Source: Certhia americana
Taxonomy: Eukaryota > Chordata > Aves > Passeriformes > Certhiidae
Reading direction: 5' to 3'
Length of the DNA stretch: 64,000 bases
Assembly: GCA_018697195.1 (NCBI GenBank)
Contig: CM031857.1
Coordinates: 63,963,698 to 64,027,697, forward strand
Shown here: positions 11,612 to 24,412 of the stretch, in pieces
How the letters are laid out: each line of letters opens with the position of its first letter
Numbering within the stretch: the first letter of the stretch is position 1
Translations under genes and position numbers: made by a program
The notes under the pieces: generated by a model
Told to the model about the DNA's origin: nothing
The model's input: the letters and a program-made list of their open reading frames with translations, nothing else
The model's database searches: none

Positions 11612-14600
11612 TGGCATTTCGCCAACCCTTAATCCAAAAAGCCTTAAAGTGAAAGACATTTGCCCTGAAAAGTCAGGAGATCACTTTTGTTTTGCTCTTG
11701 AAGGAATATCAACACAAATGTCTTCTTCATGGCAATCTATTATTAAGGTTATAATGTTTAAAAAAAAAAAAAAAATCTTCTTGAGAGAAAATAAACTGTT
11801 CTTCCCTATGAATCAAATTTCTTAGTAAGAATAGCAATGCATACTGATTTTGTCACACTGAGATCTTGTGTAACAAAAACAATAACCTCTACTCAAGTCT
11901 GAATTCCCAATTCTAGTTTTTGAAGTATTCTAACAGATGTATCACATAAGTTCTTTTAAATTGCAACCACTTGTAGATTTGTTTGCTGTGACTGAGCAAC
12001 CATTTGCAATTTTGTCTTTATAAATGCTGGAATTAATTTTTTCCTTTTTCAGATCTTACTGTGAAAATCCAGAACATATTCTTGACCCTAAAGTGCAGCT
12101 GCAGCAGCAGCAAACAACATAAGATACAAATTTGTTTGTGATCAAATAGGTCAAGGTGAGCAAAATCTGATAAACTGATTCTCCCACTGTCATGCATATA
12201 TTGCTTTACCTGAGCAATATGTAGTGGAAAGACACAATTATGTTTACTGAAGAGTAGGAAACTCAACCTACAGAATACATAGTGCACAATACATAAGATT
12301 TTACTTGATTAAATAAAACATTGCCTTGTGTTACTTTCTAATAACCGAACTATAATTACATTTCAGAAAATAATCTTATCTTTTTGTCTACATGGAATTC
12401 AGGTATTTGCAATATTCATACCTTGTCCAAGTCTCCTAAAAGTAGTATGCCATGTCCTGAAATGAACTGACAATATGTTCACCCCTAGTGTCTGAATCAA
12501 ATATTTATACAGTAATTACATTCATACTGCAAGTAACAGAAGAGCATTAAAACCCTCCAATATATATGAGGTACAGAATCTATGCCCTTAATTTCAGGAA
12601 TCATGTAAGTGAAATTTCTCTAATGAAGCAATAAACTAGATTGTGAAATCCATTTGTTATCTTATTTGATTAATTTATTACTACCATTCAGAATTTAGTG
12701 TAAAATCTGTCCCACCAGTTTCCTTAAACACATTTCATGGTGATAAAAAACATCTTCTTTCCTGCTGTTACTTTATAATAGGGAAGTATTATATTAATTT
12801 AAGAACAAATCCTTTCATTCTCTCTATTACATTGATCACATACAAACCCAAATCTGTGGAAGAAGCAATGTCCCCTACCTCAAAAGCAATTTGCTCTTAC
12901 AATGGGAAATTAAATGAAGAACTAGTAGAAAAGCTCCAGTTGTTCAAGCAGAATTCTCTGTTGCCCCTCACAATGCAGAAGTCATTTGGCCATGCAGATT
13001 AAGGCAATTAATTTTTTGTTGTTTTTCACACCTGACAAGTCAATCAGGCAATGTAATCAGTAACAACAAAGGCTTAATGGAAGTCACAGTAAACAAGTCT
13101 TAATTATTGTGCTCTCCCTATAGGGGGTGCACTCTAGGCAGCTAGGCTATAATGCACATTAATTTTGCCTCTTTTTATTTTTTGTGTTCCTGTAGAGATT
13201 TCTATAGCAACTGAATTAAATTATAATAGCTACAGACTTTTATAAATTAATAATGCAGAAAAATTGGTTTGTCTGGAGATAGAACAGCTTTTCTCAATAC
13301 TCAGAGAATGTTGAAATAGGAGTGGACGAGATACAGAGAGAGCATAAATTTAAAGCACATGAAACAGCTACTGCATTTGTTTTTCAAACTAGTTCTGAAG
13401 AGAAAGCTACATAAGCAATTTTACCATTGTCCTGATATTCTCTGCAAAAGGGTTGTACTGTTCTTTTAAAATATAACATTCTGAGTTATATAAATATAGT
13501 AAAGCATGATCTTGTTTCTACTCATGTTCCTTCTGCTATGAAAATTGTATTGTATATATACATGACTGAAAGGTGTCTATGGAGCAAAAAAAAGCTACCT
13601 ATTACAGTCTGATCCACATCCTGTGAGAGTTCAAGTGTACCGTGCAAGTCCCTGTAGACTGATAAAATTCAAAGATGCTATGCCTGCCGTAACTCTTTTA
13701 AAGCCATGCCTTCCATTAAATCTGTAGGTGAGGATATCATAATGTGTTTTTGATGTGACTGCTGTAATAGCTGGTGTTGCAAAGGTTCTTAGGAAGGACT
13801 CAGATGAGTAATCTCTATTTTATGAGTAAATCTTCAAACCTAATTTTTTCTACTGTAGTACCTCAAAATATAAGAATGACAGCTAAAGTACCTTTCTTTT
13901 CATCCTGAAGTTGTTTAGAGGCTTATAATTCTGATTATGAGAAATCCAAAAACAGTTTGCTATTACTAATTCAGTGTAAGCAACAATGATTCCTCCCTGT
14001 TCACAATCGGAACAAAATCAGTTTCCTATAGGGAAATTTCAGAGAAAACTTAAACAGCGATAATTTCATAGCTGAAATCAGGATGACTTAAAAAAAAAAA
14101 AATGACAGCTCAGATTGGTGTCCAGAAAACAGATTTATCTATTATCTTTTAAAATGAGACATTATGGGAATTTATTATAAATACTATTGAGGATGTAGTA
14201 GAAACAGAGACTGTAAGGCATGTATGTGATTCAGTGTTTTGGAAGGAATAGACTAGAATGTTATCAGTGTTGTAAGTATTAAATGAAGTGAAAACTTACT
14301 CACCACTGGTTTCAGAATTGGGGTTGGTTATCCATAGATAATGACTGTATGTGTATAACAGAAATTTATTCTAGTCCTGATTTTTGTCTTCTGCTAGTAT
14401 GAGTTATATGCAAAAAAGCATAAAATGTTTCATAATCAAAATGGAAAAGAACAATGAAAGAGGGAGAAATTAGGAGTGAGACCGTATACTGATATTGGTG
14501 TGACAAACTGTAAAACTCTGAGACTCTGCTTAAGCTATACTGATCTGGAATAAAAGATTCTGCACCATGTATCCTGTCATTTCAGATGAACAGGCTGAGG

Positions 14601-14992
14601 TGCAATGTCTCATGCCTGGATGCTGACAAAACATTAATTTACATTGGAAATGTGGAGATTAATTTTAATGATGATGATAGTAATTTACTGTATTTGCAAG
14701 ATATAGGTGGACTAAAACTAAAAACATGTGCTCTACTGGAAAAATTTATCTAGTCCAGAATCAAGTAATTCAAAGAACTAATATGGGACCTGCTTTATCT
14801 TGAAGTCAGGCTAGTGCTCCTTAAATGTAATCTGTGTATCTGTTTATTACAACATATATATGGTCAAACCACAAACTGGAATAGTACATCTGGATAACGA
14901 GGATGATAGAATCCTGGCTGCAAACTGTAAAGTTTAATCTCTTGCCAATCCCATAATTTTCAAGAAACAACTACTTAAGCTTTCTGAGAGAG
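11612..14992. other. Unassigned AT-rich DNA with a candidate conserved block
   Basis: No gene or named repeat is seen. The stretch 12960-13180 stands out for its composition and clustered transcription-factor-like motifs (separate entry). A 13-base A-run lies near 14090. Confidence 0.5.
12960..13180. promoter_or_regulatory. Candidate conserved non-coding element
   Basis: This stretch has no microsatellite or repeat character and holds several motif-like words: a homeodomain-type AATTAA near 13010, a SOX-like AACAAAGG at 13065-13072, and aatgcacattaat at 13151-13163, which resembles a POU/homeodomain composite. The call is inference from sequence texture alone. It could equally be ordinary unique DNA. 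Confidence 0.25.
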
Positions 14993-15572
14993 ATTAATTT
15001 TAACCAGGTTGGCAGCTATCAAGGAGTAACCCCAATTTACTGGTATGCACCACCCAGCTGCTCACTGTGCTTCCCCAATCACCATGAGAAGAACAGGGAA
15101 GAGGAAAGAAATAATGAAGCAAGAACAATTGTAATTCAAGACTTAAAAAAAAAAAAAAAAAAAATACATGAAGGATAAGTGGAAAAAGATAGAAGAAAAC
15201 AAAATTATCCCAAGTGATGCAAGGGCAATAGGCAGTCAGACTGATACTATGTCAGTTCCTATGCAAAAGTTTGCAAATCCTCCTAAAACTGCTTCTCCTT
15301 AGTCTTGTTGAATATGACATTATGCACATAGAATATTTTTTGCTTAGTTCATGTCATCTGTCTGGGTGTCCCCTCCCAGTTATTGTGTTCCCCCAATTTA
15401 TTCACTGATAGAAAAAGTGAGAAGCAGAGAGGGCCCCAAGGTGTGCAGACACCATTCAGCAAATGCTAGAACATTTGTGTCTTAACAATTTCATTTTGGT
15501 CAAAAAATATAACTGGCAGCAATGGCACCATATGTAGTGCTACAAAAACTTTTTGCTGTCAAAACCTGTACA
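14993..15572 (-). mobile_element. ERVL-type LTR, heavily decayed
   Basis: Read on the minus strand it shows the same LTR order as the copies at 11 kb and 44 kb. On the plus strand the landmarks are 'ccacccagctgctcactgtg' near 15050, 'tctgtctgggtgtcccctcc' near 15358, 'gtgagaagcagagag' near 15417, and an end near 'aacctgtaca' at 15572. A 20-base A-run at 15145-15164 interrupts it. Divergence is clearly higher than in the other two copies, so it is an older insertion. The start is approximate. Confidence 0.6.
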
Positions 15573-16695
15573 ACAGATAAGAGTACTGGGGGGTTTATTT
15601 ATTTCCATGAACAGTTTGTAGTCCCATCAATCAATTTGTGAACATAAATTTTGCATTTTCAAACCCAAATTATTTTTTTGATATTTCAGGTAGAATGTCC
15701 CACAATGCCTATATTACATTAACTCATATGTACATACTTCAGCAATATTACTGCGATTTTTCGCTGACTTCATTTAGGCTTTAGGAGTCTTTAAAGAGAG
15801 TTATTACATGTTCAATATTTCCACAGAAGGCATAAATAGAGATGCTGGAATAATAATTTAGATATTTATACTTGCTTAGCTGTATACATGTTTCTAGAGT
15901 TTTGACTATTTCTTTTGACTATTAGGCAGCTGACGTTAATTTAGATGCTGCATTCAGATAACTAAAAGCAGTTGTCTCTCATTTGGAATTCAATTCACTT
16001 CTTCAATCATTACTGAAATATCTTTAGTGCTGAACAACATCATCATTTATTCCATCTCTTGCCAAATTTCAATTTAGCATAAAAAACTTCTGAAGAGACT
16101 AACTTTATATAACTTCTCTGGTACAGTTTTCCATTCATTATTAGAATTATTTTTTGATTCTCATACTATTGTTTGATTTGTATTACTGCACTATTGAAGT
16201 CTCATTGTTTCTTCTGCTACTGCTTCACCTTGATGCTCCCCACTTCCAGATGCTAAGACTCTGGATTTCCTTTCACCAGGTAACACTGTTACCCTAAATT
16301 CAAGCTCTTTATCAGATATATGGTCAACAAGCACAAAAACCAAGGTGGTAAGATATTGATCAATATATAAACCTTACTGGCAATTGATTTTCTAGATTCC
16401 TCAAGATGATTAGACCCTGTTTGAAATACTACACAAAAATTTAATGGGAAGAGCTGCTCCACCATTTGTACATGCTTGTTTTTTAAGCAGTTTTGGATCT
16501 TAATACTGAACTAACCTTGCTCTTCAAAATGGATGTAATCCATGTAATTTTCATGGGTGAATTTGGACATTAAACTTCATAATATAAGGAGAAACCTGTT
16601 ACAACCTCATAAACACTTCCCTTAAGATCAGACTTCAATGCCATTAAGATTATTAAATAGCAGAAGCATCTCGTATAGGAGGAGAAATAATTATT
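15573..16695. other. Unassigned AT-rich DNA
   Basis: I see no gene, RNA gene or named repeat. Around 15730-15810 the sequence is less repetitive and could be constrained, but no specific motif supports a call. Confidence 0.45.
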
Positions 16696-16795
16696 CAGAC
16701 TGGAGAAGAGCAGGCTCCAGGGGATCTTATCAATGTGTGTAAAAAACTGATGATTAAAAAATATCCAACAAGACCTTTCTCACTGGCAATCACTA
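16696..16795 (+). mobile_element. CR1 LINE fragment, short and degenerate
   Basis: The match is to the CR1 block 'gactggagaagag.aggctcc.ggg.gatcttatcaatgtgt.taaa'. The following sequence decays quickly. Weak 3'-region similarity ('taggctgtgggacatcccc' near 16927) suggests the element once extended to about 16950. No coding capacity remains. Confidence 0.65.
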
Positions 16796-18609
16796 GCAGT
16801 ATATGATACAGCTTGGGTACACTGGAAAAAACATAAATATAGGCATCTGTAGATTGGTCCTTCTGTGGCATCTCTGGGGCATGGTCTTTTGGATGTGCGC
16901 ACTAAAATTGTGTCCTGAGACATGGGTAGGCTGTGGGACATCCCCAGACATTAAAGTCCATTAATGCGCTCAGGTGTACTAATAAATGTAATGGAATCGT
17001 GGGATCCTAGATGTTTGGTTTAAAAAATTATATTTGTTTTAGACAAATTTGTCTTAATATGTGTAATTTTTAGCCTACTCTCATCTAAATTTAACCTGGA
17101 CATTCAACTTTCAACAACTTTTGTTCTAATCTCAAAACCATAGAGTAAATACATTTTCTTTTAGTTGGACTCTCTATTATGCAAAAATATGTGTAAACTC
17201 TTCATTGGTATTAAAGGTTTGTTGGTACCATTTAGAATTCAGTGCTACAATGAGATCCCTTGACTAGCAAAGTTTAGATTAATTTTTTTTTTTTTTGGCT
17301 TAATATTCCATCTGTACACTTAGTTTTTCTTAGAGGTCTCAATAAGCAGAAAAAAATTTCTTGGCTGTAAAATTACACTTCCATGTACCTCTGATGCAAA
17401 AGATAGTCTGTTAAAAGCTAGTTTAGAAGTTTTTAACTGGTGCTTGGTTGTTACAATTAGACATATAGACACTGTGAAACAAGGCCACAATAACACGTAG
17501 TTTAGAGTTCAATCCTAACTCTTGGAAAAAGGGAATGTGAGTTCAGGCTGTGTTCTTGAGCTTAGCTGGTCTGTCCCATAGGTTGTGAAATAGATGATGT
17601 CTACTCCTCCACTGGTAAGTCTCATTTTAATGACCTTCTTTCATGTGTTGTTTCTTAGATACCCAAAAGAAACAGTATCTAAGTTCAAAATACTGTTGCA
17701 AATAAGCAAAATTTTAAAAACCCTGTGTTTCGTCTCCTCAAAAAAAGAGTAAAATCTGTCTTTCCCCACTCTTCCAAAACCTCTTCTGCTGCTGAAGAGA
17801 GAAGCCGCTAATTAATTAATTAGTTTAAAATTAATTTAATTTGTCCCTCAATTTCCATAAATATATTAATATTAAATAATATTCAATAAATATATTAATT
17901 ACCAAATCCATGGACTTTATATTTCTTTCTAGTTAAACTTTAAAAAAAAAAAGTTTATCCTATCCTTCAGAAGGAAGGATATTCTTTATACAGTTATGGT
18001 AAAAACAATACCACAATACCACAAGCCAGTTTTCAAGTCATTGTGTCCTACTTGGCCCAGAAGCAAGGCTAGCATTGATCTTAGAATCAGTTAATCTATA
18101 TACCTAACACTTTAAAAACAAAGGGAAAAAAACACATCTTTTCTGATTCTAATACTATTTTTATCATATTTTTCTATTATATCATTGTTATCAGTACTGT
18201 GTATTTTATTTTTATGATCAATGTCATGCATAGATCTCATTTTATTTTACTATTAATATAAATATTATTGCAGAAGTCTCTTCCTTTGATACTTTCCAGT
18301 AACAAAGTTTAAAAATGTTTCAGAATTCTGTAGCTGTATGAGGAGGAATATTCTCCGATGTGGTTATTTAAGACTTGAAATTTAATAGCATAAAGAAATT
18401 CTCTCTTGAGGTATTTCAACTAGATGATTGCAGGTAGTCCTTCACTGAAAAATGTAAGTAATGCAACAGGGGTATTTTTGTCATAATATAATCATATCCC
18501 TAAGGCTGTAAAAGATACGAGATTTTGCAGAATATCTATAATTCCCAAGGGGAGTGATTATCTCCTGACAACTACCCACTAGATTCGCCTTGCTGCTTTT
18601 ATAAGAAGT

Positions 18610-18632
18610 CTGCATTGTGTGAGACAATGCAG
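18610..18632. repeat. Short perfect stem-loop
   Basis: Arms ctgcattgt (18610-18618) and acaatgcag (18624-18632) pair perfectly around a 5-base loop. Three more base pairs are possible after a one-base bulge. No function can be assigned. Confidence 0.7.
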
Positions 18633-21259
18633 CTTAATTTCCTAAAAGATAAAGTCAGTTTGACAGCAGTTTCAGCTTGTTTCACACGAAATAATCTGTC
18701 ATTATGAAATAATGTAACATTAAGAATGTTCTCTAGCTATTGAGAATCCTCCCCCCATTCAGTGATGCAGTGTAATAATAAAGATGAGAAAAGTGATATG
18801 TTCAACAATCTAAGGATATTGGGAACTTACAATATAATATTTGGGAAACATTATGGAAATTTTACTGTCTATAGAAAGTTAGAGTATTTTTTGTGATAGT
18901 TTGCTTGGTTTTGTTGGTTTGTTTTTTTCCCAGAATATTGTAATAAGTAGGTTTTGATACTGTGATTGCAAGAGTACAGAAGAAACTGGGATACCTTTAA
19001 TTTAGCTTTTTGGGTAACTATAGTGAATAATAGCCTTTAACTTAGCAATGCCAAATGCAATTTGTTTTTCCTCTTCTGATTTTGAAGTCCTTTCAAAAAA
19101 GTCACTGCTAGAAAGCTGCTGATATACAGTCTATCCATTAAGGTTAGTTTCCTGTGTCCCAGTGACTGCATTATGGCAGATTCAATTGAAAACAAACTGC
19201 AGAACAAAGGATGACATATTAGCATAAGTGACATATTAAAAGTTAGTTATCAACTAATTATCTAAAGTCATCCTTTCCACCACTGACAGGAAAAAAATGT
19301 CTCCAGATAGTACATCTTATTATCCCTCATCTCAAATTTAGTAATTTTTTTATTGCTTTTCCCTCCAGTATATAAATTCCTCTTTTAAGAAACACATTTT
19401 TGTTATAATCATCTGTCTCTAGACTCTAAATTATTCAAATCTCCATTGAAGCTGTTCTGCTGTTAGCATAAATATTCCAAAAATTAACAAATGGTAAAAC
19501 ATGTTATCATCAGCCCTTCCTGCACACTGATGCTATAAGAGATCATTCTAATACCTAATACCACAGTGCTGTACTTAATTGAACGATTTATGTGTTAGAA
19601 AAATCTAATGAAAAAAACCAAACCCACACACCTGCTTAATCATACCCAGAAGACAAGATAACAAAAATAGCAAAAAGAATATCAAATTCACAAAATTCAA
19701 TTTAATTAAATTTAATCAAGACCATTAAATTTAAATAACAAAGAATATACTTCTTCTTTCCAAATTGGCACTATCAAAAGAAATACTCATAAGAATAGCG
19801 GCTCCAAAAATAAGTAACAAAGGATTTGCTAACAGATGTAAGTTTGTGCCTTTTTGTGTCTTTAAGCTGAATATTTTAGTCACAACCACTAAACATGGAA
19901 ATGGATTAAATCTTATTCATACTAGCACATTATTTTTATTCGCTCAACAGGCTGAACTGGCTTGGATATCAATATTAGAAATTACTTTGAAAATGTTAGT
20001 TGGAATGAGGAAGGACTAGTAGGATATTGGATTATAGGAAGGCTATAGGGACAGAATAATGTTAAATAAATAAGAAAACTTGTCAACTCTTTTAAAAATG
20101 CATTTCCTTGGCTAGCTTCATGCTTTTGGGATCTTTTCCATAAATGTTCATAGCAACTGAGTTTTACATACACAAATTCAGAGAAACTAAATTCGTCTCA
20201 TGTGAAAGTAGTATTGGTAGAAATACATTTTCTTTTTGTTCACTCAGAGTATATAAACAATATTGTATAACCTACTTGAACAAGCAAATCTTGAAAAGGA
20301 AAACCAAACAGCTAGGAAAAGGATCAGAAAATGCTACAAAGAATGGCTGTTGGGAAACAAAGCAATGATATCTTTATCATTGGGCTAATAAATTTGAGCA
20401 AATTAAATAGAAGGGTACACCATGATGTCCTTGCACCAGTCTTAAAAAAGGAGAAAAATCAAAAGGTAGGAAACTAGTTCCTAAAAAGTATTGATACAAA
20501 TGGTCCATTTAATTATGAACATTAAATTAACCTTTCTCTTGGAAAAGGTCAGAATTGTTCATCCCTAGCATTTAGTCTTATGGGCTTATAAGAGATAATT
20601 TTAGATAACTAAGCTTATTAAGTTATTTTATCAGCCTTGAGAAACAACAGTTGAGAAAAAAAGAACAAGATGTTATTAATATCCAAGATGATACTGAAAA
20701 CTTAGTGGCTCATGGACTAGCACTTTATATACATACAATGCAGAGTCTTTCATATATGTGCAATAAATCCAACAAACCAGATTTTCTTCCACACATGCTG
20801 ATCAGCCATACAAGACATATGCATTTGAATTTGTACTGAAACATTTTAAACACTATAAATTCACTTTTCAGGTCCTGTTCCAAACCAAATCCCACACATA
20901 TACACCTCAGCACAAGACATGTCCCTGGAAGACATAGTGTAGAAATTCTAGAAAATTTCATAGGACTCAAGATTTGCTGTCTGAAGCTGTAAATTTTGTA
21001 CTTCATGGAACTTTGTATCAAGAAACTACCAATATTTCTGGGAATGCTAAAAGACCCTTAAGTAAACTGAAGTCTATTTTAGCTTGATTCCAGCAGAGTT
21101 AAAAACAGTGGCTCTCAAAGGGGCTGAATTCCACCCATGCTTTCTGGAGAACCAAAACTATGTGCAAGACTGAAAACAATATTTTTTAACACAATTTTTA
21201 TTTTATGAAAACTAAGCTTTCTCAAGGATATATCCCTAGCCATGAAAAAGTAATGGAAT

Positions 21260-21470
21260 TTAAGCAATTTGCAATTCAGATGCAATGGGAACTTCTTCCT
21301 GGCTAATTAATGAAGAATTTATTTTACAGCTTTTTCTTCCAAGCTATTGACATTTTTTGACAGTATTCTTTATATGGACTCATTTTTCCAAACAATATTC
21401 CTTCTCTGGAGAATAATTATACCTTTGTTACACAGCACTGTACATGCCCAGACAGAAACCATATTTCACA
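21260..21470. promoter_or_regulatory. Candidate conserved non-coding element
   Basis: Unique-looking sequence with a homeodomain-type core (ctaattaatg, 21303-21312), a nearby 'caatttgcaattcag' and no repeat content. This is a weak inference from texture only. Confidence 0.2.
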
Positions 21471-22893
21471 ATTTAAAATTCTTGTGATTTACCTCCTGTA
21501 GTCGGGAAACATGAGTTTGCAGTTTGGCAATTTAATAATTTAATAATGTGGGGATATCAAAAGTGAAATGAAAACAAAAACAAAAAAACCCCAAAAAACC
21601 CAAGGAAAGTAAATAGTAAATATTTTGGTAAAATGAATGACATTTAAAGACATTTTAGAGACGAAGTCTGGACTCATGGGCTGGAAGGGAAGATGTTCAT
21701 CTCTGTTCAACATAGGCCAGCTGTATTTTGGATTCATAGACAGGATGAAGGATTGTACTCAATATATATTGTTATATAAATTATGAGAAAATTACTTATC
21801 CTAGCATTTTGGCAGAGTTTACTTTAAAATGTCAGGTCACATTTTCTTAATTAAAGGCACCACTAGTGTTTGGAATTATTTCTAAGAACATCTTTGAAGG
21901 CTTACTGTTTTGAAGTATGAAAAGAAATTTAATATGAAGACAAGTAGAATAACCTAACAGAAATCAATTATTGGAGAACATAACATGAAGCTCTTATTTT
22001 GTAATAGATTTTCAGTAATAAAATTTTGCCATGGAAACATTTTATAGATTTTACTAGAGTTGAGAAATTGATGCATTCTCTTTGCTAGAGGGATACTAAC
22101 CTTGGTACTTGTGATGTAGAAGAAATTTGAATATACATAATCATAAAATATAATTCAGAAGGGAAATACGCCCGATATTCTGACTAAACATTTCAAACTA
22201 AAACAGTATATAAGTTTAGATTCAAAGTGAAACCACAAGAAAGCAAAATGGATTCTTTACAGAACTCAAATAATCCAGATGTAAGCTCTATATGAGTCTC
22301 TAGATTTCTGTAGAAAGAGATACTTTTTTAAAACAAAGAGACTGACAATGTTGGCAGGAAGCAGAAAAAACTATAGGACACCAAATGAGTGATAAGGAAG
22401 GGATTTCTCTCTGAACAGAGGAGAAATCACATATCATCTTCTGGAAACATGACTTAAACATTCTGAAATATTTTTGAGGTTTTGTCTCTATATAATATAT
22501 ATTTTTGAAATTTAAGGCAGGTTTTCAGGAATTTTAATTTTTTTCTCATTGACAATAAAAACTGTAAAAGTCGTCTTTGACATCTTGTCTATCCTTGAAT
22601 CTTGTCTGAATTCATATTCTTAAGTGATATAGATTATACACACAAACCTCCACATTTTCAAAGAAAAGTGAAAATTGTGCAATATTTTTGCTATGGGTGA
22701 CCTATTCATGTGATGCATTTTCAAAATTAAAAAAAAAGTATAAAATATTTTTTTATGTATTCTGCTAAGTACTGATACTATATATATATATAAAAAAAGA
22801 GACTGTTATGAAACTAGCTTGTTCTGACTCAGTAATTTAGTCTGATTTTTTATTTTAAAAGTAATCTAATTTTACAATTAATAGCAATCTTCA

Positions 22894-22945
22894 AAATGGG
22901 ACTGGAATTCCCTTGGAAGAAATCTAAATGGGACTGGAATTCCTT
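22894..22945. repeat. Imperfect direct repeat, 32-bp period
   Basis: The word aaatgggactggaattcc occurs at 22894 and 22926, followed by similar 'cttggaagaaatc' and 'tttgcaaggaatc' stretches. It is a simple local duplication in unassigned DNA. Confidence 0.85.
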
Positions 22946-23560
22946 TGCAAGGAATCAAAAAAAATTTGATGAATAAATGGCTTATAATGTCTTTAGAGTT
23001 AAGTCAAATGCTCCTATAAACCCTTAGACTTCTATTGCACAAGACTCTTAATTATTTAGAATATTTTGTAGTTATTGACAATATAGGAACTTAGTTGCAT
23101 AAAATGAAAAATAAATAAATATACTGTACTAACTCTGATCCCACGAAGTTCACAAGTGCAATTTGGGATTCTAAATCCAAACTGATATTCTGAACAGTCT
23201 TAAGCAGCTGCTATTAAACTGACTAGGAATTTTGTCTAGCCAGATTTTGGAGTCCAGCTATATTGGTATAAAAATTTACTCCTTCAGTTACCCTGACACC
23301 TGAAGTTTACGGTCCTGTATATCCTAATTTTAATTTTGCTGCAACAGTTGGAGTTTAACTCATAGTCACCCAGCCAACACGTAACAGTCAGGTGTTTTGG
23401 AATCATTGCTAAATTATCTGCAAATATATGCTATTAGCCATAGGAAGAACAAGTGATGATCTGAAAATATTAATGATTAAAGCATTGTTTCAGGATGCAT
23501 GAAGGATGTCCCTTTTCCCATGCTTCTGCCTCAGACAATTTAAATTTCTGAGTGCAGTCA

Positions 23561-24268
23561 AAGAATCACAAAATGAGAATATCCAAAGATTACAAAAGGA
23601 TTGACCTTGCAAGTTGAAGCAGGTTTAACCAGACTGCTCAGGACTATGACTTGTTGCATTCTGAATATCTTTACAGAGGGAGATTCCACAGTGTCTCAGG
23701 ACAGCCTGTTACAGCTGCTCAATTTCAAAGTAAAAAAAAAAAAAAAGGATTTTTCCTGTGTTCAGATGGAATTTCACCTTTTTTAATTTGTCCCTATCTT
23801 CTCTGATCCTGTTAACACTACTGAGAGGAGTCTGGTTGCCATTTCTTCATCCTCCCATCAGGTGTTTATACACAATGATGAAATCCCCCTTGTGAGCCAT
23901 AAATACCATCAGGTATTTATACACAATGATGAGATCCCCCTTCTCTTCTCCAGGTTGAAGAGTTCCAGCTCTCTCAGCCTTTCCTCGTATGTCCACCTCC
24001 CTAATGATCTTCATGACATAGTGATGTACAAGCCACAGTAAGTCTGTACCTTTCCTGCACTGGGGAGCCCAGAACTGGACACAGTACTTCTGATGTGACC
24101 TTAGCAGTGCTGACCAGAGAGGAAGGATCACCACTCTTGACCTGCTGGGACTCTTCTCCCACTGCAGCTTTGGGCGCCATTGTTTTTCTGTGTGACAAGG
24201 GCCCATTGCTGGCTCAGTGTGCTGCACACTTGAACCCCAGTTCCTTTACTCCAAATCTGCTTTCTAGA
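23561..24268 (-). mobile_element. CR1 LINE fragment, minus strand
   Basis: The 3' end of the element is at the left, where 'agaatcacaaaatgag' is the reversed CR1 terminal repeat. Going right, the sequence runs through the known reversed CR1 order: 'gatgagatcccccttctctt', 'ccaggttgaagagttccagc', 'ctgcactggggagcccagaa', 'ctggacacagtact', and 'gacaagggcccattgctggctc' near the 5' truncation. An A-run at 23731-23745 and an internal 51-bp-period duplication disturb it. It covers the ORF2 C-terminus and 3' UTR only, with frameshifts. Confidence 0.92.
23855..23942. repeat. 51-bp-period duplication inside CR1
   Basis: A 37-base block beginning 'ccatcaggt' occurs at 23855-23891 and 23906-23942 with two mismatches. 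The known CR1 order has this block once, so the duplication arose after or during insertion of this copy. Confidence 0.88.
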
Positions 24269-24307
24269 TACTTATGAGAGTTACATGGCAACAGAAAAAC
24301 AATTGAT

Positions 24308-24412
24308 TTAAATATATATATATATATGTATATTTACATATGTATGTGTGTGTACACAAGTATACACACACACATATGTATACATGTATATATATAGGTA
24401 CATGTATACTTA
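24308..24412. repeat. AT/TG/CA microsatellite with palindromic arms
   Basis: An (AT)n run leads into acatatgtatgtgtgtgta and then tatacacacacacatatgta, which are near-reverse complements around a short loop. More TATACATG/TATATA units follow. The arrangement could form a hairpin or cruciform. Confidence 0.88.

Larger units (their letters stand above)
16796..23560. other. Unassigned AT-rich DNA
   Basis: No gene is supported. Contents: possible faint CR1 tail to 16950; AT-only sequence with TTAATTAATTAA around 17808-17900; a short stem-loop at 18610-18632; a candidate conserved block at 21260-21470; a short (TA)n near 22775; and a 32-bp-period direct repeat at 22894-22945. The rest is unique-looking and CpG-poor. 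Confidence 0.5.
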
